Source of the DNA: Mariniblastus fucicola
Lineage (GTDB): Bacteria > Planctomycetota > Planctomycetia > Pirellulales > Pirellulaceae
Direction: 5' to 3'
Length of the DNA: 64,000 nucleotides
NCBI RefSeq assembly: GCF_008087665.1
Contig: NZ_CP042912.1
Span: forward strand, 3,100,001 to 3,164,000
The notes under the pieces: generated by a model
What the model saw: the letters and a program-made list of their open reading frames with translations, nothing else
The model's database searches: none
What the model was told of the DNA's origin: nothing
In this document: positions 18,091 through 26,277 of the stretch, in pieces
Layout of the letters: the number at the start of each line of letters is the position of its first letter
How positions within the stretch are numbered: position 1 is the stretch's first letter
Translations under genes and position numbers: made by a program

Positions 18091-18597
18091 CTACCTTGGC
18101 TTGCCCTGTGCCGTCACCTTCGTCGCCTGATGCAGCTCAATTTCGTTACGCTTGAGAATCGGCTGAACGCCCTGCACGAAATCGTTGATGTTTTTGAACT
18201 GGCGATAAACGCTGGCAAATCGAATGTAAGCCACGTCGTCGAGTTCGATCAGCTGATCCATGATCATCGAGCCAATCTCCTGGCTCTCGATTTCGCCGTT
18301 GCCGCATTGCTGAACGTTTTCGATGACTTCAGCAATAACACGAGCCACTTCTGCCGTTGGGATCGGACGCTTCCAACACGCTCGCTCGATGCCACTGCGG
18401 ATTTTCTCCGGTTGGAAAATTTCGCGAGAATCATCTTTCTTCACTACACGTATGTCGAGTTCTGCAACGCGTTCATAGGTCGTGAATCGCTTGTCGCACG
18501 AAAGGCAGTGACGCCGACGACGGATCGCAAAGCCCGATTCGCCGCTTCGCGAGTCGATGACTTTGTCGTTGTCAGTTTGGCAGTATGGGCACTTCAT
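18091..18597 (-). CDS. nrdR: Transcriptional repressor NrdR
   Basis: 168 residues. The N-terminal zinc ribbon is MKCPYCQTDNDKVIDSR ... RRRRHCLSCDKRFTTYER with its four Cys, followed by the ATP-cone (VVKKDDSREIFQPEKIRSGI) and the conserved C-terminal part (IRFASVYRQFKNINDF). NrdR senses the ATP/dATP state and represses ribonucleotide reductase genes by binding NrdR boxes. The C-terminus is about 15 residues longer than usual. No nrd gene is in the window. Confidence 0.96.
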   Translation of the reverse strand: MKCPYCQTDNDKVIDSRSGESGFAIRRRRHCLSCDKRFTTYERVAELDIRVVKKDDSREIFQPEKIRSGIERACWKRPIPTAEVARVIAEVIENVQQCGNGEIESQEIGSMIMDQLIELDDVAYIRFASVYRQFKNINDFVQGVQPILKRNEIELHQATKVTAQGKPR

Positions 18598-18708
18598 GAA
18601 TTCTTCGAAAAAAGGATCCTTCCGGGGAATTCGAGTGTAGCAGCTTTTACGATCCTGTGAAGGAAATTTAATCTACGCGTCGGCTTTCACCGCCCGTCCG
18701 AACTTACG

Positions 18709-20823
18709 CTATCGGAGCAGTTTCTCCAGTTCAGCAGTGTCGATAATCGGAATCTCCAGTTTGTTGGCCTTCGCACTCTTCGACCCTGAACCGGAGCCGG
18801 CGACCAGGTAGTTTGTTTTTTTCGAAACGCTACTGGTGCACTTGCCTCCATGACTCTCAACCAGACTTTCCCAATGCTTTTTGCCTTCCGGGAATCCGCC
18901 GCTGAAACAAAAGTTGACTCCGTCGAGCGTTCCGCCGGATTTCGGACCCACCGGAGTGACGAAATCTAACAGGTCGTCAATCTGCTTCGAGTTCTCATCC
19001 AGCCAGGCAACAATCGCCTCGGCCGTGATGGTGCCGATGTCGTCTACTTTCTCGAGGTCTTCTACCGAAGCCGTCCGAATCTTTTCCAACGATCCGAAGT
19101 GGCTGGCCAGAGCTTTGCCAGCCGATTTTCCTGCCGCCCCGATTCCAAACGCGGCAAACAATTGCCACAGCGGAACTTCGATCTTCGTTTGCATCGAGGC
19201 TTCGATGGCTTTGTCGAGTGCATCTTCATCCATCTTGTCCGGATCAGGAATCATCTGGACCGCGGCGACGGCCAGCGTTGATTGCCGATGCGTCAAACCG
19301 GTCGCCATGGCGGATTCGACATCCAGCCGATAGAAGTCCGCGAAGTCATTGACGGCTCCGCCTTCCACCAGTTGGCTGACTCGACTTTCGCCCAACCCCA
19401 ATACGCCCAGCGTCGAAAGGTAATGGCACAGACCGCTAACGTTTTGGGCGCTGCAGGAGTCCCCCGTGCAAACCAGTTCCAGCATCTCAGCCGAACCGCC
19501 TTCCTGAAGTTTCGTCTCCGCGCCGCAAGCAGGGCACTCGGCGGGGAAGTCCGGCTTCGACTGCCCACTGATGACGCCAGTAACTTTCGGAATAATCTTT
19601 CCAGCCTTGCGGACGGAAATCATGCTACCGATCGAAATCTGATTTCGCTCCATAAAGCCAGCGTTGTGCAATGTCGCCCGCGAGACGTTGGTGCCCGCCA
19701 GGCGTACCGGATCAAAGATCGCGACTGCCACGATTTTTCCGGTGCGTCCCGTTTGCCATTCGATTTCGCGAATCGTTGGCGTGGCTTCTTCCTCACGAAA
19801 CTTCCAGGCAATTTTGCCTTTCGGATTCCCGGTCAACGGATCGCCACGACGCCCAAGTTGCTCGTTGTCTTCGAGGTTGTTGACGCCGATGATCACGCCG
19901 TCGACTTCGAAGTCCAGATCGGCAATGCTGTTCTCGTAAGTCTGCAAATCTTCAAAGCGAAATGGCTTCGTCTCGATGTACGGCACGCCAAGTTCATCAT
20001 TGCAGAACCTGGCCCGTTCGATTTCAGTTTTGTATGGCGGGTTCGCAAGCCCTTCGATCGTGTAGCCGATGAAGCTGAGTCGCATCAGCTTGGTTTTCTC
20101 GGGCGTCTTGAACTGGCGGATTCCACCAGCAGTGTGGTTTCGCGGGTTGGCTCGCAGTTTCTCGCCCGCTTCTTCGAGCGATTTCTGAACAATCTCAAAG
20201 TCTGAAAGCTTGCAGATCAACTCGCCGCGAATCGAACAGGTGACTTTCTTTTTAAGCTTCGCCGGAACGCCAGAAACATATTGAACCTGCTCCGTGACGG
20301 CTTCCCCGTTGACTCCATCTCGCGGTCGCAAACCGGCGCGGTCAAGTTTCCCGTCGACGTAGTAAAGAGCGACAGCAACTCCATCAAGTTTCCAGGCTTC
20401 ATAGAACGTGTTTGCCGGATACGAAACGGGTTCGCCCTTGTACTCTTTACCTTTCGCTTTCAAAACCTTGCCGGACTGCTCGCCAAGGTTGTCCAGGGAA
20501 TCGTGAATCCATTTGAAAAGCTGTTCTTCCTGCAATTCAATGTTTTCGTGGCTGGCTTTGTCGATCGAAGTCAGCGGCGGGTCGTGTACGATTTTTCTGG
20601 CGGCACTTACCAACTCAGATGCCGTCGCGGTCGCAAACAGATCCGATTCGGGTTGCAGAGCCGCCAGTTCGCGCCGCATCGCATCGTACTCGCCATCGCT
20701 AACGATGATTCGCGTATCGGGATGAAGGCAGTCGTCGCCGCGTTCGTAGGCAGTGTCCAGGTGAGAGATGACGCGCTCCAGTTCAGCAGCACGTTTTTTG
20801 TCTTTTGCAGTCAGTTTGGCCAA
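18709..20823 (-). CDS. Divergent NAD-dependent DNA ligase
   Basis: 704 residues if begun at TTG 20823, which has GGAG seven bases upstream. The longer frame from ATG 20952 would run into the divergent lipoprotein start and has no ligase-like residues. Order: domain Ia-like helices (VSDGEYDAMRRELAAL), adenylation domain with the active lysine in EAWKLDGVAVALYY (about 144), OB fold (GNPKGKIAWKFREEEATPTIREIEWQTGRTGKI), Cys4 zinc finger (CPAC...CTGDSC, about 427-460), helix-hairpin-helix, and a C-terminal BRCT (about 628-704). Compared with housekeeping LigA the motif around the NAD site is altered (PLTSIDKASHENIEL) and an insert precedes the active lysine. It may be a second, specialised ligase; the gene symbol is left open for that reason. 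Confidence 0.88.
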   Translation of the reverse strand: MAKLTAKDKKRAAELERVISHLDTAYERGDDCLHPDTRIIVSDGEYDAMRRELAALQPESDLFATATASELVSAARKIVHDPPLTSIDKASHENIELQEEQLFKWIHDSLDNLGEQSGKVLKAKGKEYKGEPVSYPANTFYEAWKLDGVAVALYYVDGKLDRAGLRPRDGVNGEAVTEQVQYVSGVPAKLKKKVTCSIRGELICKLSDFEIVQKSLEEAGEKLRANPRNHTAGGIRQFKTPEKTKLMRLSFIGYTIEGLANPPYKTEIERARFCNDELGVPYIETKPFRFEDLQTYENSIADLDFEVDGVIIGVNNLEDNEQLGRRGDPLTGNPKGKIAWKFREEEATPTIREIEWQTGRTGKIVAVAIFDPVRLAGTNVSRATLHNAGFMERNQISIGSMISVRKAGKIIPKVTGVISGQSKPDFPAECPACGAETKLQEGGSAEMLELVCTGDSCSAQNVSGLCHYLSTLGVLGLGESRVSQLVEGGAVNDFADFYRLDVESAMATGLTHRQSTLAVAAVQMIPDPDKMDEDALDKAIEASMQTKIEVPLWQLFAAFGIGAAGKSAGKALASHFGSLEKIRTASVEDLEKVDDIGTITAEAIVAWLDENSKQIDDLLDFVTPVGPKSGGTLDGVNFCFSGGFPEGKKHWESLVESHGGKCTSSVSKKTNYLVAGSGSGSKSAKANKLEIPIIDTAELEKLLR

Positions 20824-20945
20824 CGTTTGACTCCGGCAACCATGAAAAAATTTCAAAAAGCATTGTAGCGAAAATCGATCTATACGCGGCCCCCGATGTT
20901 TTGGTAAAGCACGGCTCCAAATAAGTTTTCGAGAGGACCTTTCTG

Positions 20946-21599
20946 ATGCCATCCCACCGATTTTTAAACGCTGCCTCCCTGCTGGCCGTTGCTATTCTGT
21001 TCACCGGTTGCACAACGACGCGAACGACTGATACCGCACGAACCGGTATGGAGCAGTTGCTGATTTCAAACGCCGTCGACCAGACTCTGGACAAGGTCGC
21101 GTTGCCAGCCGTCGCTGGACGCAAAGTTTTTGTCGACGACAAATATCTGGAAGCCGTCGACAAGGGCTACATCATGGGTTCGCTGCGACAACGCCTGATG
21201 ACGGCCGGTGCTCTCGTTGTCGATGCGAAAGACGGATCTGACATGACGTTGGAGATTTTCTCTGGCGGAGTTGGAACGGACAATGTTGAAAGCTATCTCG
21301 GAGTCCCGGGTCTGACGGTTCCAGGAATGCCGGTTGAGATCCCGGAAGTGCGAGTTTACGAGAAAAAGAGTCAGTTCGGGACGGCGAAGCTGGGGCTGGT
21401 TGCCTACGCGACAACGACCGGAGAGATGCTCTACGACAGCGGACGCACGCTGGCTCGGGCAGACGACAGTCGCTGGAGCGTGATGGGCGTTGGGCCGTTT
21501 CAAGAAGGCTCGGTTCGCGAGGAAGTCAACCGAAGCACGGGATCGACCGACTTTACAGCACGCGTTGCGAACTCGGTTGATGATTTGAAAATTCGCTAG
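20946..21599 (+). CDS. Lipoprotein of unknown function
   Basis: 217 residues with a lipoprotein signal peptide: hydrophobic core and lipobox LFTGC, giving lipidated Cys at about residue 22. The mature part contains RTGMEQLLISNAVDQTLDKV and a beta-rich centre, with YATTTGEMLYDSG near residue 160. I believe this matches a planctomycete-typical domain of unknown function, but I cannot verify that. It is divergent from the ligase gene, with about 120 bp between start codons, and ends before a REP-like repeat. Confidence 0.65.
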   Translation: MPSHRFLNAASLLAVAILFTGCTTTRTTDTARTGMEQLLISNAVDQTLDKVALPAVAGRKVFVDDKYLEAVDKGYIMGSLRQRLMTAGALVVDAKDGSDMTLEIFSGGVGTDNVESYLGVPGLTVPGMPVEIPEVRVYEKKSQFGTAKLGLVAYATTTGEMLYDSGRTLARADDSRWSVMGVGPFQEGSVREEVNRSTGSTDFTARVANSVDDLKIR

Positions 21600-21652
21600 G
21601 CAGCGAAATCATTCAGCGCCCAGTCATTCGGCCTTAAGTGGGCATTAAAGCA

Positions 21653-21697
21653 GGCACTGTTTGGTAAATGTGAGCGGCTAACGCCTCGCCGCTTATG
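21653..21697. repeat. REP-like dispersed repeat, copy 1
   Basis: Contains CTGTTTGGTAAATGTGAGCG followed by GCTAACGCCTCGCCGC, an imperfect palindrome (GCGGC ... GCCGC). A 26-base part matches, at all but one position, the reverse complement of 56670-56695, 35 kb away. It sits between two convergent genes, a common REP location, and may also act as a hairpin terminator. Confidence 0.7.
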
Positions 21698-21741
21698 CTT
21701 GGCCGCGTTGACGACATGAAAATCAATTTGTCAAACATTGC

Positions 21742-23334
21742 CTAATCTGAATCGGTCATCTCGAAGCAAAAGGGGTGGCCGATCGGCGTTTGGTTCAGCC
21801 TTGAAATGGCCATTGGGTTCAGATATCCCACGCGAGGGTATCCGCCTGTCGTTTGGCCGTCCTGTAGCACGACGATGCATTGACCGCTGGGAGTCAGTTG
21901 AATCATGCCCGGCAAAAGAGGAACGCTGTCTGGCAATTGTGGCTGGCGTGCGTTCAGTTTAGGGCCGTTTAGTCTTGCTCCCATCCGATCGCTGTTCACA
22001 TCGATCGAGAATTCGCCGGACAGCAGTCTTTGTTTCGATGCTTCGTCCAACCACCCGAATTCTGGTCCGGGTTGCAACGGGATTGAGTCGTCGGATTCGG
22101 AAGACAAAACGTCGACTCGAATCGGAAACGTCGCATTGGTCGGCCTGGTCCATTGCAACACATCACCGACTGAGAACGGTCGGCCCTCGTTTCCTCCAAA
22201 TTTACCAGGTAAATAGCAGGAGCTGGATCCAAACGACTGGCTGGTCTCGATCGTGCCATGAATCGCAATGTATCCGCGACAACCGCTGATTGCTTTCGAG
22301 CCGCTCAATGTGCTGCCGGCTGAAATCTGGATCGTTTGGTTCCGCCGCACTGCCTGGCCATCAACCCGCCATTGCATGTCAGCGCCGGCTAAACAGATTG
22401 TTGCATCGGAATCAAAGTGAATCGTTGGCGCCACGAAATGGCATTCGATCACAGCGGAGTCTTCCGAGTTGCCCACAATTGCGTTCGCGACGTCCGCGGA
22501 CTTCGCATCGAACGCTCCGCCTCGCGGAATTGCGTAGTAGGCGAACCCGAAACGCCCTCGGTCCTGAATCAGCGTTAACATTCCGGGTTTTTCGAATCGC
22601 AGCGTTCCACGGTCCCCGCGAGGGCTATCGCATGCAAGTTGCTGCGAACCTGTTTTGTTTTCGCGACACTGGCTTTCAAATTCGGACAGATCACATCGAA
22701 TCAGCCTGACTGAATCGCCTTGCCCAAGCAAAAGCGGAGGGACTCGGTCTGGATCCAAAATCTGTTTTGCGATTTGCCCGATACAGTTCCAGCCTGCCGC
22801 ACTTGGCAGCGAGTACACTCCGGCATACTTGCCCCCGACCGCAAACGTATTCGGCAGTGTTCGATTTGCCGGGTTCTCTTTGCGTGGAACCTGTAGTTCC
22901 TTCGGCAAACCACTGAGGTAAACGAATCCGGGCAAGAAGCCTGCCATCGCGACTTGAAAATCACATTGCAACAGTCGCTCGATGTACGTATTTCGTTCCA
23001 AATCCGTATGCGATCTGATTCGATCCCAGTCCGGAAAATCATCGGCGAAATGGATCGGTAATTCGTGCGTAACAGTTTCCGCGGTTTCGGCTGAGGAAAA
23101 ATCGAGGAGCTCAAGTTCGCGAAGTCTTTCACGGCTGAAGGATTCGTTGACCGCCAGGCAGATTTCGACTTCCGTGACGATGACTTCGTCGACAAAGTCC
23201 AGTTTTGATTCAAAGATAACGCGACCAATCGTGGATATTGAACTCGCCATACCGTCGGCTAAACGCAACAGCAGAAAGTCGCCGAAGTCTTGGGCCTGGA
23301 TCGCTGGCCCGGTGGCGGGATTCAGTTCAAGCAT
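21742..23334 (-). CDS. 5-oxoprolinase subunits B and C, fused
   Basis: 530 residues from the ATG at 23334, which overlaps the pxpA stop by 8 bp and so looks translationally coupled. The first about 220 residues are the PxpB/KipI half (MAGFLPGFVYLSGLPKEL; VPRKENPANRTLPNTFAVGG; GWNCIGQIAKQILDP). The remainder is the PxpC/KipA biotin-dependent-carboxylase-like half (MLTLIQDRGRFGFAYYAIPRGGAFD; YIAIHGTIE; FGWLDEASKQRLLSGEFSIDVNSDRMGARLNG). With PxpA it would hydrolyse 5-oxoproline to glutamate using ATP, clearing a damage product of glutamine and glutamate. In most bacteria B and C are separate genes. The alternative of urea amidolyase-type chemistry is unlikely next to pxpA. Confidence 0.88.
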   Translation of the reverse strand: MLELNPATGPAIQAQDFGDFLLLRLADGMASSISTIGRVIFESKLDFVDEVIVTEVEICLAVNESFSRERLRELELLDFSSAETAETVTHELPIHFADDFPDWDRIRSHTDLERNTYIERLLQCDFQVAMAGFLPGFVYLSGLPKELQVPRKENPANRTLPNTFAVGGKYAGVYSLPSAAGWNCIGQIAKQILDPDRVPPLLLGQGDSVRLIRCDLSEFESQCRENKTGSQQLACDSPRGDRGTLRFEKPGMLTLIQDRGRFGFAYYAIPRGGAFDAKSADVANAIVGNSEDSAVIECHFVAPTIHFDSDATICLAGADMQWRVDGQAVRRNQTIQISAGSTLSGSKAISGCRGYIAIHGTIETSQSFGSSSCYLPGKFGGNEGRPFSVGDVLQWTRPTNATFPIRVDVLSSESDDSIPLQPGPEFGWLDEASKQRLLSGEFSIDVNSDRMGARLNGPKLNARQPQLPDSVPLLPGMIQLTPSGQCIVVLQDGQTTGGYPRVGYLNPMAISRLNQTPIGHPFCFEMTDSD

Positions 23335-24058
23335 TCTGTTTGCCGATGATTTCACGAGCCAATCGGGCGAAAGCGATCGCGTTTGGCGTGTCGCTGTGAA
23401 GGCAAATTGTTTCCACGGGAATCTGGGAGAGGCGTCCGTGCACATCAAGAACCTGACCGTTGATCAGACGTTGAAAGTGTTCGCGAAAATCAGTGTCGCT
23501 TTCGATCAGGGCGTCGCTGTGATTCCGGGATCGAAGCTTGGTCGCCGATTCGTAGCGACGGTCTCCAAAAGCTTCGTGGACAAACCGCAAACCGTGTTTG
23601 GCGCATTGGTTTGCAAACGTTGAGCCTGCTTGGCCATACACCGCAAGGTTGGAGTCAAATCCTAGAACGACTTCGATGAACAGTTCTCCAAGCTCTTCGC
23701 GATGCAACACGTCATGGTAAAGCGCACCATGAGGTTTGACGTGCTTGAGCGTTCCACCGCAGGATTCAACGTGCTCTTTTACCATCTCGATCTGCTGCGA
23801 CAGGCTGCTGCGCAATTCATCTGTCGAAATCTCCAGCGAGACGCGTCCGAAGTTGTCCCGGTCGGGCCACGATGGGTGGGCGCCGATGTTGACGCCCAGT
23901 CGAATGGCCTCGCGAATGGTTCCCTGAATCAACTCAATGTCGCCAGCGTGTGCCCCGCAGCAAACGTTGCACGCGGTCACCAGTGGCAAAATGGCATCGT
24001 CAATTGCTCGACTTAGCTCACCGACATCGCAGTTTATTTCGATAGCTGAATGGTTCAT
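23327..24058 (-). CDS. pxpA: 5-oxoprolinase subunit A (LamB/YcsF family)
   Basis: 243 residues, the usual length. Family motifs are all present: INCDVGE, NVCCGAHAGD, GAHPSWPDRDNFGR, HVKPHGALYH and EAFGDRRY. It is the first gene of a two-gene operon with the fused pxpBC gene. The last 8 bp overlap the next start. The set converts pyroglutamate to glutamate in the cytoplasm. Confidence 0.93.
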   Translation of the reverse strand: MNHSAIEINCDVGELSRAIDDAILPLVTACNVCCGAHAGDIELIQGTIREAIRLGVNIGAHPSWPDRDNFGRVSLEISTDELRSSLSQQIEMVKEHVESCGGTLKHVKPHGALYHDVLHREELGELFIEVVLGFDSNLAVYGQAGSTFANQCAKHGLRFVHEAFGDRRYESATKLRSRNHSDALIESDTDFREHFQRLINGQVLDVHGRLSQIPVETICLHSDTPNAIAFARLAREIIGKQNA

Positions 24059-24109
24059 CGCAGATCATGATAAACTGTGGCTGTCCGCCCATAAACCAGA
24101 AACGAGCCA

Positions 24110-24907
24110 ATGGCTGAAACTTTGAAACCAGTCGACGCATCGAAGGCAGTCGGAAGATTTGGCATCCAGGAGATGTTTATCTTCGTGGCCGTTGTCGCCC
24201 TTTCACTCGCATGCTCTTTTCCCGATTCGACGATTCCAGGACAGCCGAATCCCCAAAGCTTTACGTGGAAGCTTGTATTCGGGCTGTCAGAAATGACGTC
24301 GGGGATTCTTGGACTCGGTGGCGCAGCGCTGGTCATTCGAAGCTGGATCCGTGAAGGTAAATTTCCGGCTGATCCGGGCTGTTTGCTGTTCCTGATATGT
24401 GCCGCGAGTTTTCTGCTTGGCAACGCGGTGGCGACAATTTTTGGGATGTTCCTCGATGCCGCAAACAGCAGCACCCAAGAAGTCGAAATGGGATACGTGA
24501 TCGGGTTGAGCTATGTGCGCTTGATGACACCCGCTGTCCTGTTTCTTGTCTGCCTGCGAGGTCTGGTGCGAGACCGTTGGTGGTGGAGGCTCTCCTTCGC
24601 ATCCCTGGCGATATCCCAAATCTTTTCGATGACGCCAGTGATTTGTACGCTCACCTACGCAATGCAATCCAGCCCGGTCAATGCAACGTATTTGCGAAAC
24701 GTCACGATCATGGCAGCGTTGATTTCTTTCCTGAGCGTGGTCTTCGTCGTGATCGCAGGCGTGATTGATCTGGTTTGTCGAGTTTCACGAAGCTGGACTC
24801 ACTGGAGCGGCGTCATCTGCTTCCTGATATTTTCCACGCTGCCGTCGATCGTCATGATCGTCGCCACTCGTGTGCTGCCCCTCAAGGAGCTGTACGGGTT
24901 GCCATGA
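24110..24907 (+). CDS. Multi-pass membrane protein of unknown function
   Basis: 265 residues with about seven hydrophobic helices: near 20-36, 55-75, 88-110, 125-145, 153-175, 190-220 and 235-255. A short cytoplasmic N-terminus (MAETLKPVDASKAVGRFGIQ) precedes the first. I see no catalytic motif. It is divergent from pxpA with 51 bp between start codons. No function can be assigned. Confidence 0.6.
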   Translation: MAETLKPVDASKAVGRFGIQEMFIFVAVVALSLACSFPDSTIPGQPNPQSFTWKLVFGLSEMTSGILGLGGAALVIRSWIREGKFPADPGCLLFLICAASFLLGNAVATIFGMFLDAANSSTQEVEMGYVIGLSYVRLMTPAVLFLVCLRGLVRDRWWWRLSFASLAISQIFSMTPVICTLTYAMQSSPVNATYLRNVTIMAALISFLSVVFVVIAGVIDLVCRVSRSWTHWSGVICFLIFSTLPSIVMIVATRVLPLKELYGLP

Positions 24908-24950
24908 GTTGGTTCTCTTGCAATGCCGTTGGTCGCACGTGCAGATCGTC

Positions 24951-26105
24951 CTATTGAGAATCGATTTCGACCAGGCTTTTGCGTTTCGACTCTTTTTCCG
25001 AAGCCGATTTAAGCTGGCCACAGGCAGCCATGATGTCTTGTCCGCGCGGAGTCCGAACGGGCGACACGTATCCGTGCTTGTTCAGATAGCTCGCAAACCG
25101 GTCAATCTTTTTTCGGCTGGAGCATTTGTACTCTGAGCCCGGCCAGGGATTGAATGGAATCAGATTGATCTTTGACGGAATTTCGCGGAGCATCTCGACC
25201 AGTCCGCGGGCGTCGGCGAGCGAATCATTGACGCCGTCGAGCATCACATACTCGAACGTGATCCGCCGCGTATTCGAAACGCCTGGGTAAACTTCGCATG
25301 CCTTGAGCAATTGAGCGATCGGATACTTGCGATTGATCGGAACCAGAACGTCTCGCAATTCGTCGTTCACCGCGTGCAGAGAAATCGCCAGCCCAACTCC
25401 AATCTCTTCGCCGGTCCGGTAGATCGCAGGAACGACACCCGAAGTCGAAAGCGTGATGCGGCGACGGGAGAACGCCAGACCATCGTCGTCAAGTGCGATC
25501 AGCAAAGCCTGTTTTACGTTCTCAAAATTCAGCAGCGGTTCGCCCATTCCCATCATCACAATGTTGGAAACTTTTTTGCCTTCACGCGGAGCAATCGTTG
25601 CCGGATCAGCAACTTGACCGGGAAAGTCAGCCAGACAATCCCGAGCCACCAGGACTTGGGCCAAAATCTCGCCCGAAGTCAGATTGCGAACCATCTTTTG
25701 CGTCCCGGTGTGACAGAACGTGCAAGTCAAACTGCATCCGACCTGACTGCTAACGCAAAGAGTGCCTCGATCTGATTCCGGAATGTAAACTGTTTCTACT
25801 TCGACACTTTGCCCGCCGGGCGAATCCGGAGCAAATCGCAACAGCCACTTTCGAGTTCCGTCTCGCGAAATTTGCTCGGTCACGATCTCGGGCCGATCGA
25901 CGCTGCAGTGTTTAGAAAGCGTGGCTCGCAAGTCCTTGCTCAGGTTGAGCATGTTGGCAAAGTCGCTTTCGCCGCGAACGTACATCCAGTTCCAAAGCTG
26001 GGAGCGGCGCATTGAAATCTGCTTGTCCGGAATTCCGATTTCGCGTAGGACGTCGCCAAGGCCGGCCAGATCGAGTCCGATGAGTTGTGTTTTCGATGTC
26101 GACAT
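24951..26105 (-). CDS. rlmN: Dual-specificity RNA methyltransferase RlmN
   Basis: 384 residues from ATG 26105 ([12 protein letters not shown]); an earlier ATG at 26150 is less likely. The radical-SAM cluster motif is CSLTCTFC at about 123-130, preceded by CVSSQVGC. Other family marks are [51 protein letters not shown] and the C-terminal catalytic Cys in DIMAACGQL. RlmN methylates C2 of A2503 in 23S rRNA and A37 of some tRNAs. The C-terminal tail is basic. Confidence high. Confidence 0.95.
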   Translation of the reverse strand: MSTSKTQLIGLDLAGLGDVLREIGIPDKQISMRRSQLWNWMYVRGESDFANMLNLSKDLRATLSKHCSVDRPEIVTEQISRDGTRKWLLRFAPDSPGGQSVEVETVYIPESDRGTLCVSSQVGCSLTCTFCHTGTQKMVRNLTSGEILAQVLVARDCLADFPGQVADPATIAPREGKKVSNIVMMGMGEPLLNFENVKQALLIALDDDGLAFSRRRITLSTSGVVPAIYRTGEEIGVGLAISLHAVNDELRDVLVPINRKYPIAQLLKACEVYPGVSNTRRITFEYVMLDGVNDSLADARGLVEMLREIPSKINLIPFNPWPGSEYKCSSRKKIDRFASYLNKHGYVSPVRTPRGQDIMAACGQLKSASEKESKRKSLVEIDSQ

Positions 26106-26277
26106 GCGGCAATTATGGCCCTCAAATCCCGGTTGGGAACCGGAAAACACTTCTCCGGCTCAACGAATCGAGGTTTACCTGTTTTGCCGGTTTTAGTTTA
26201 ATTGTGGGAATCGCCAACCTCCCTCCGTCGCAATGATGCGGCGATATCACACACCAATCCACTTGCAGGATGCACAG

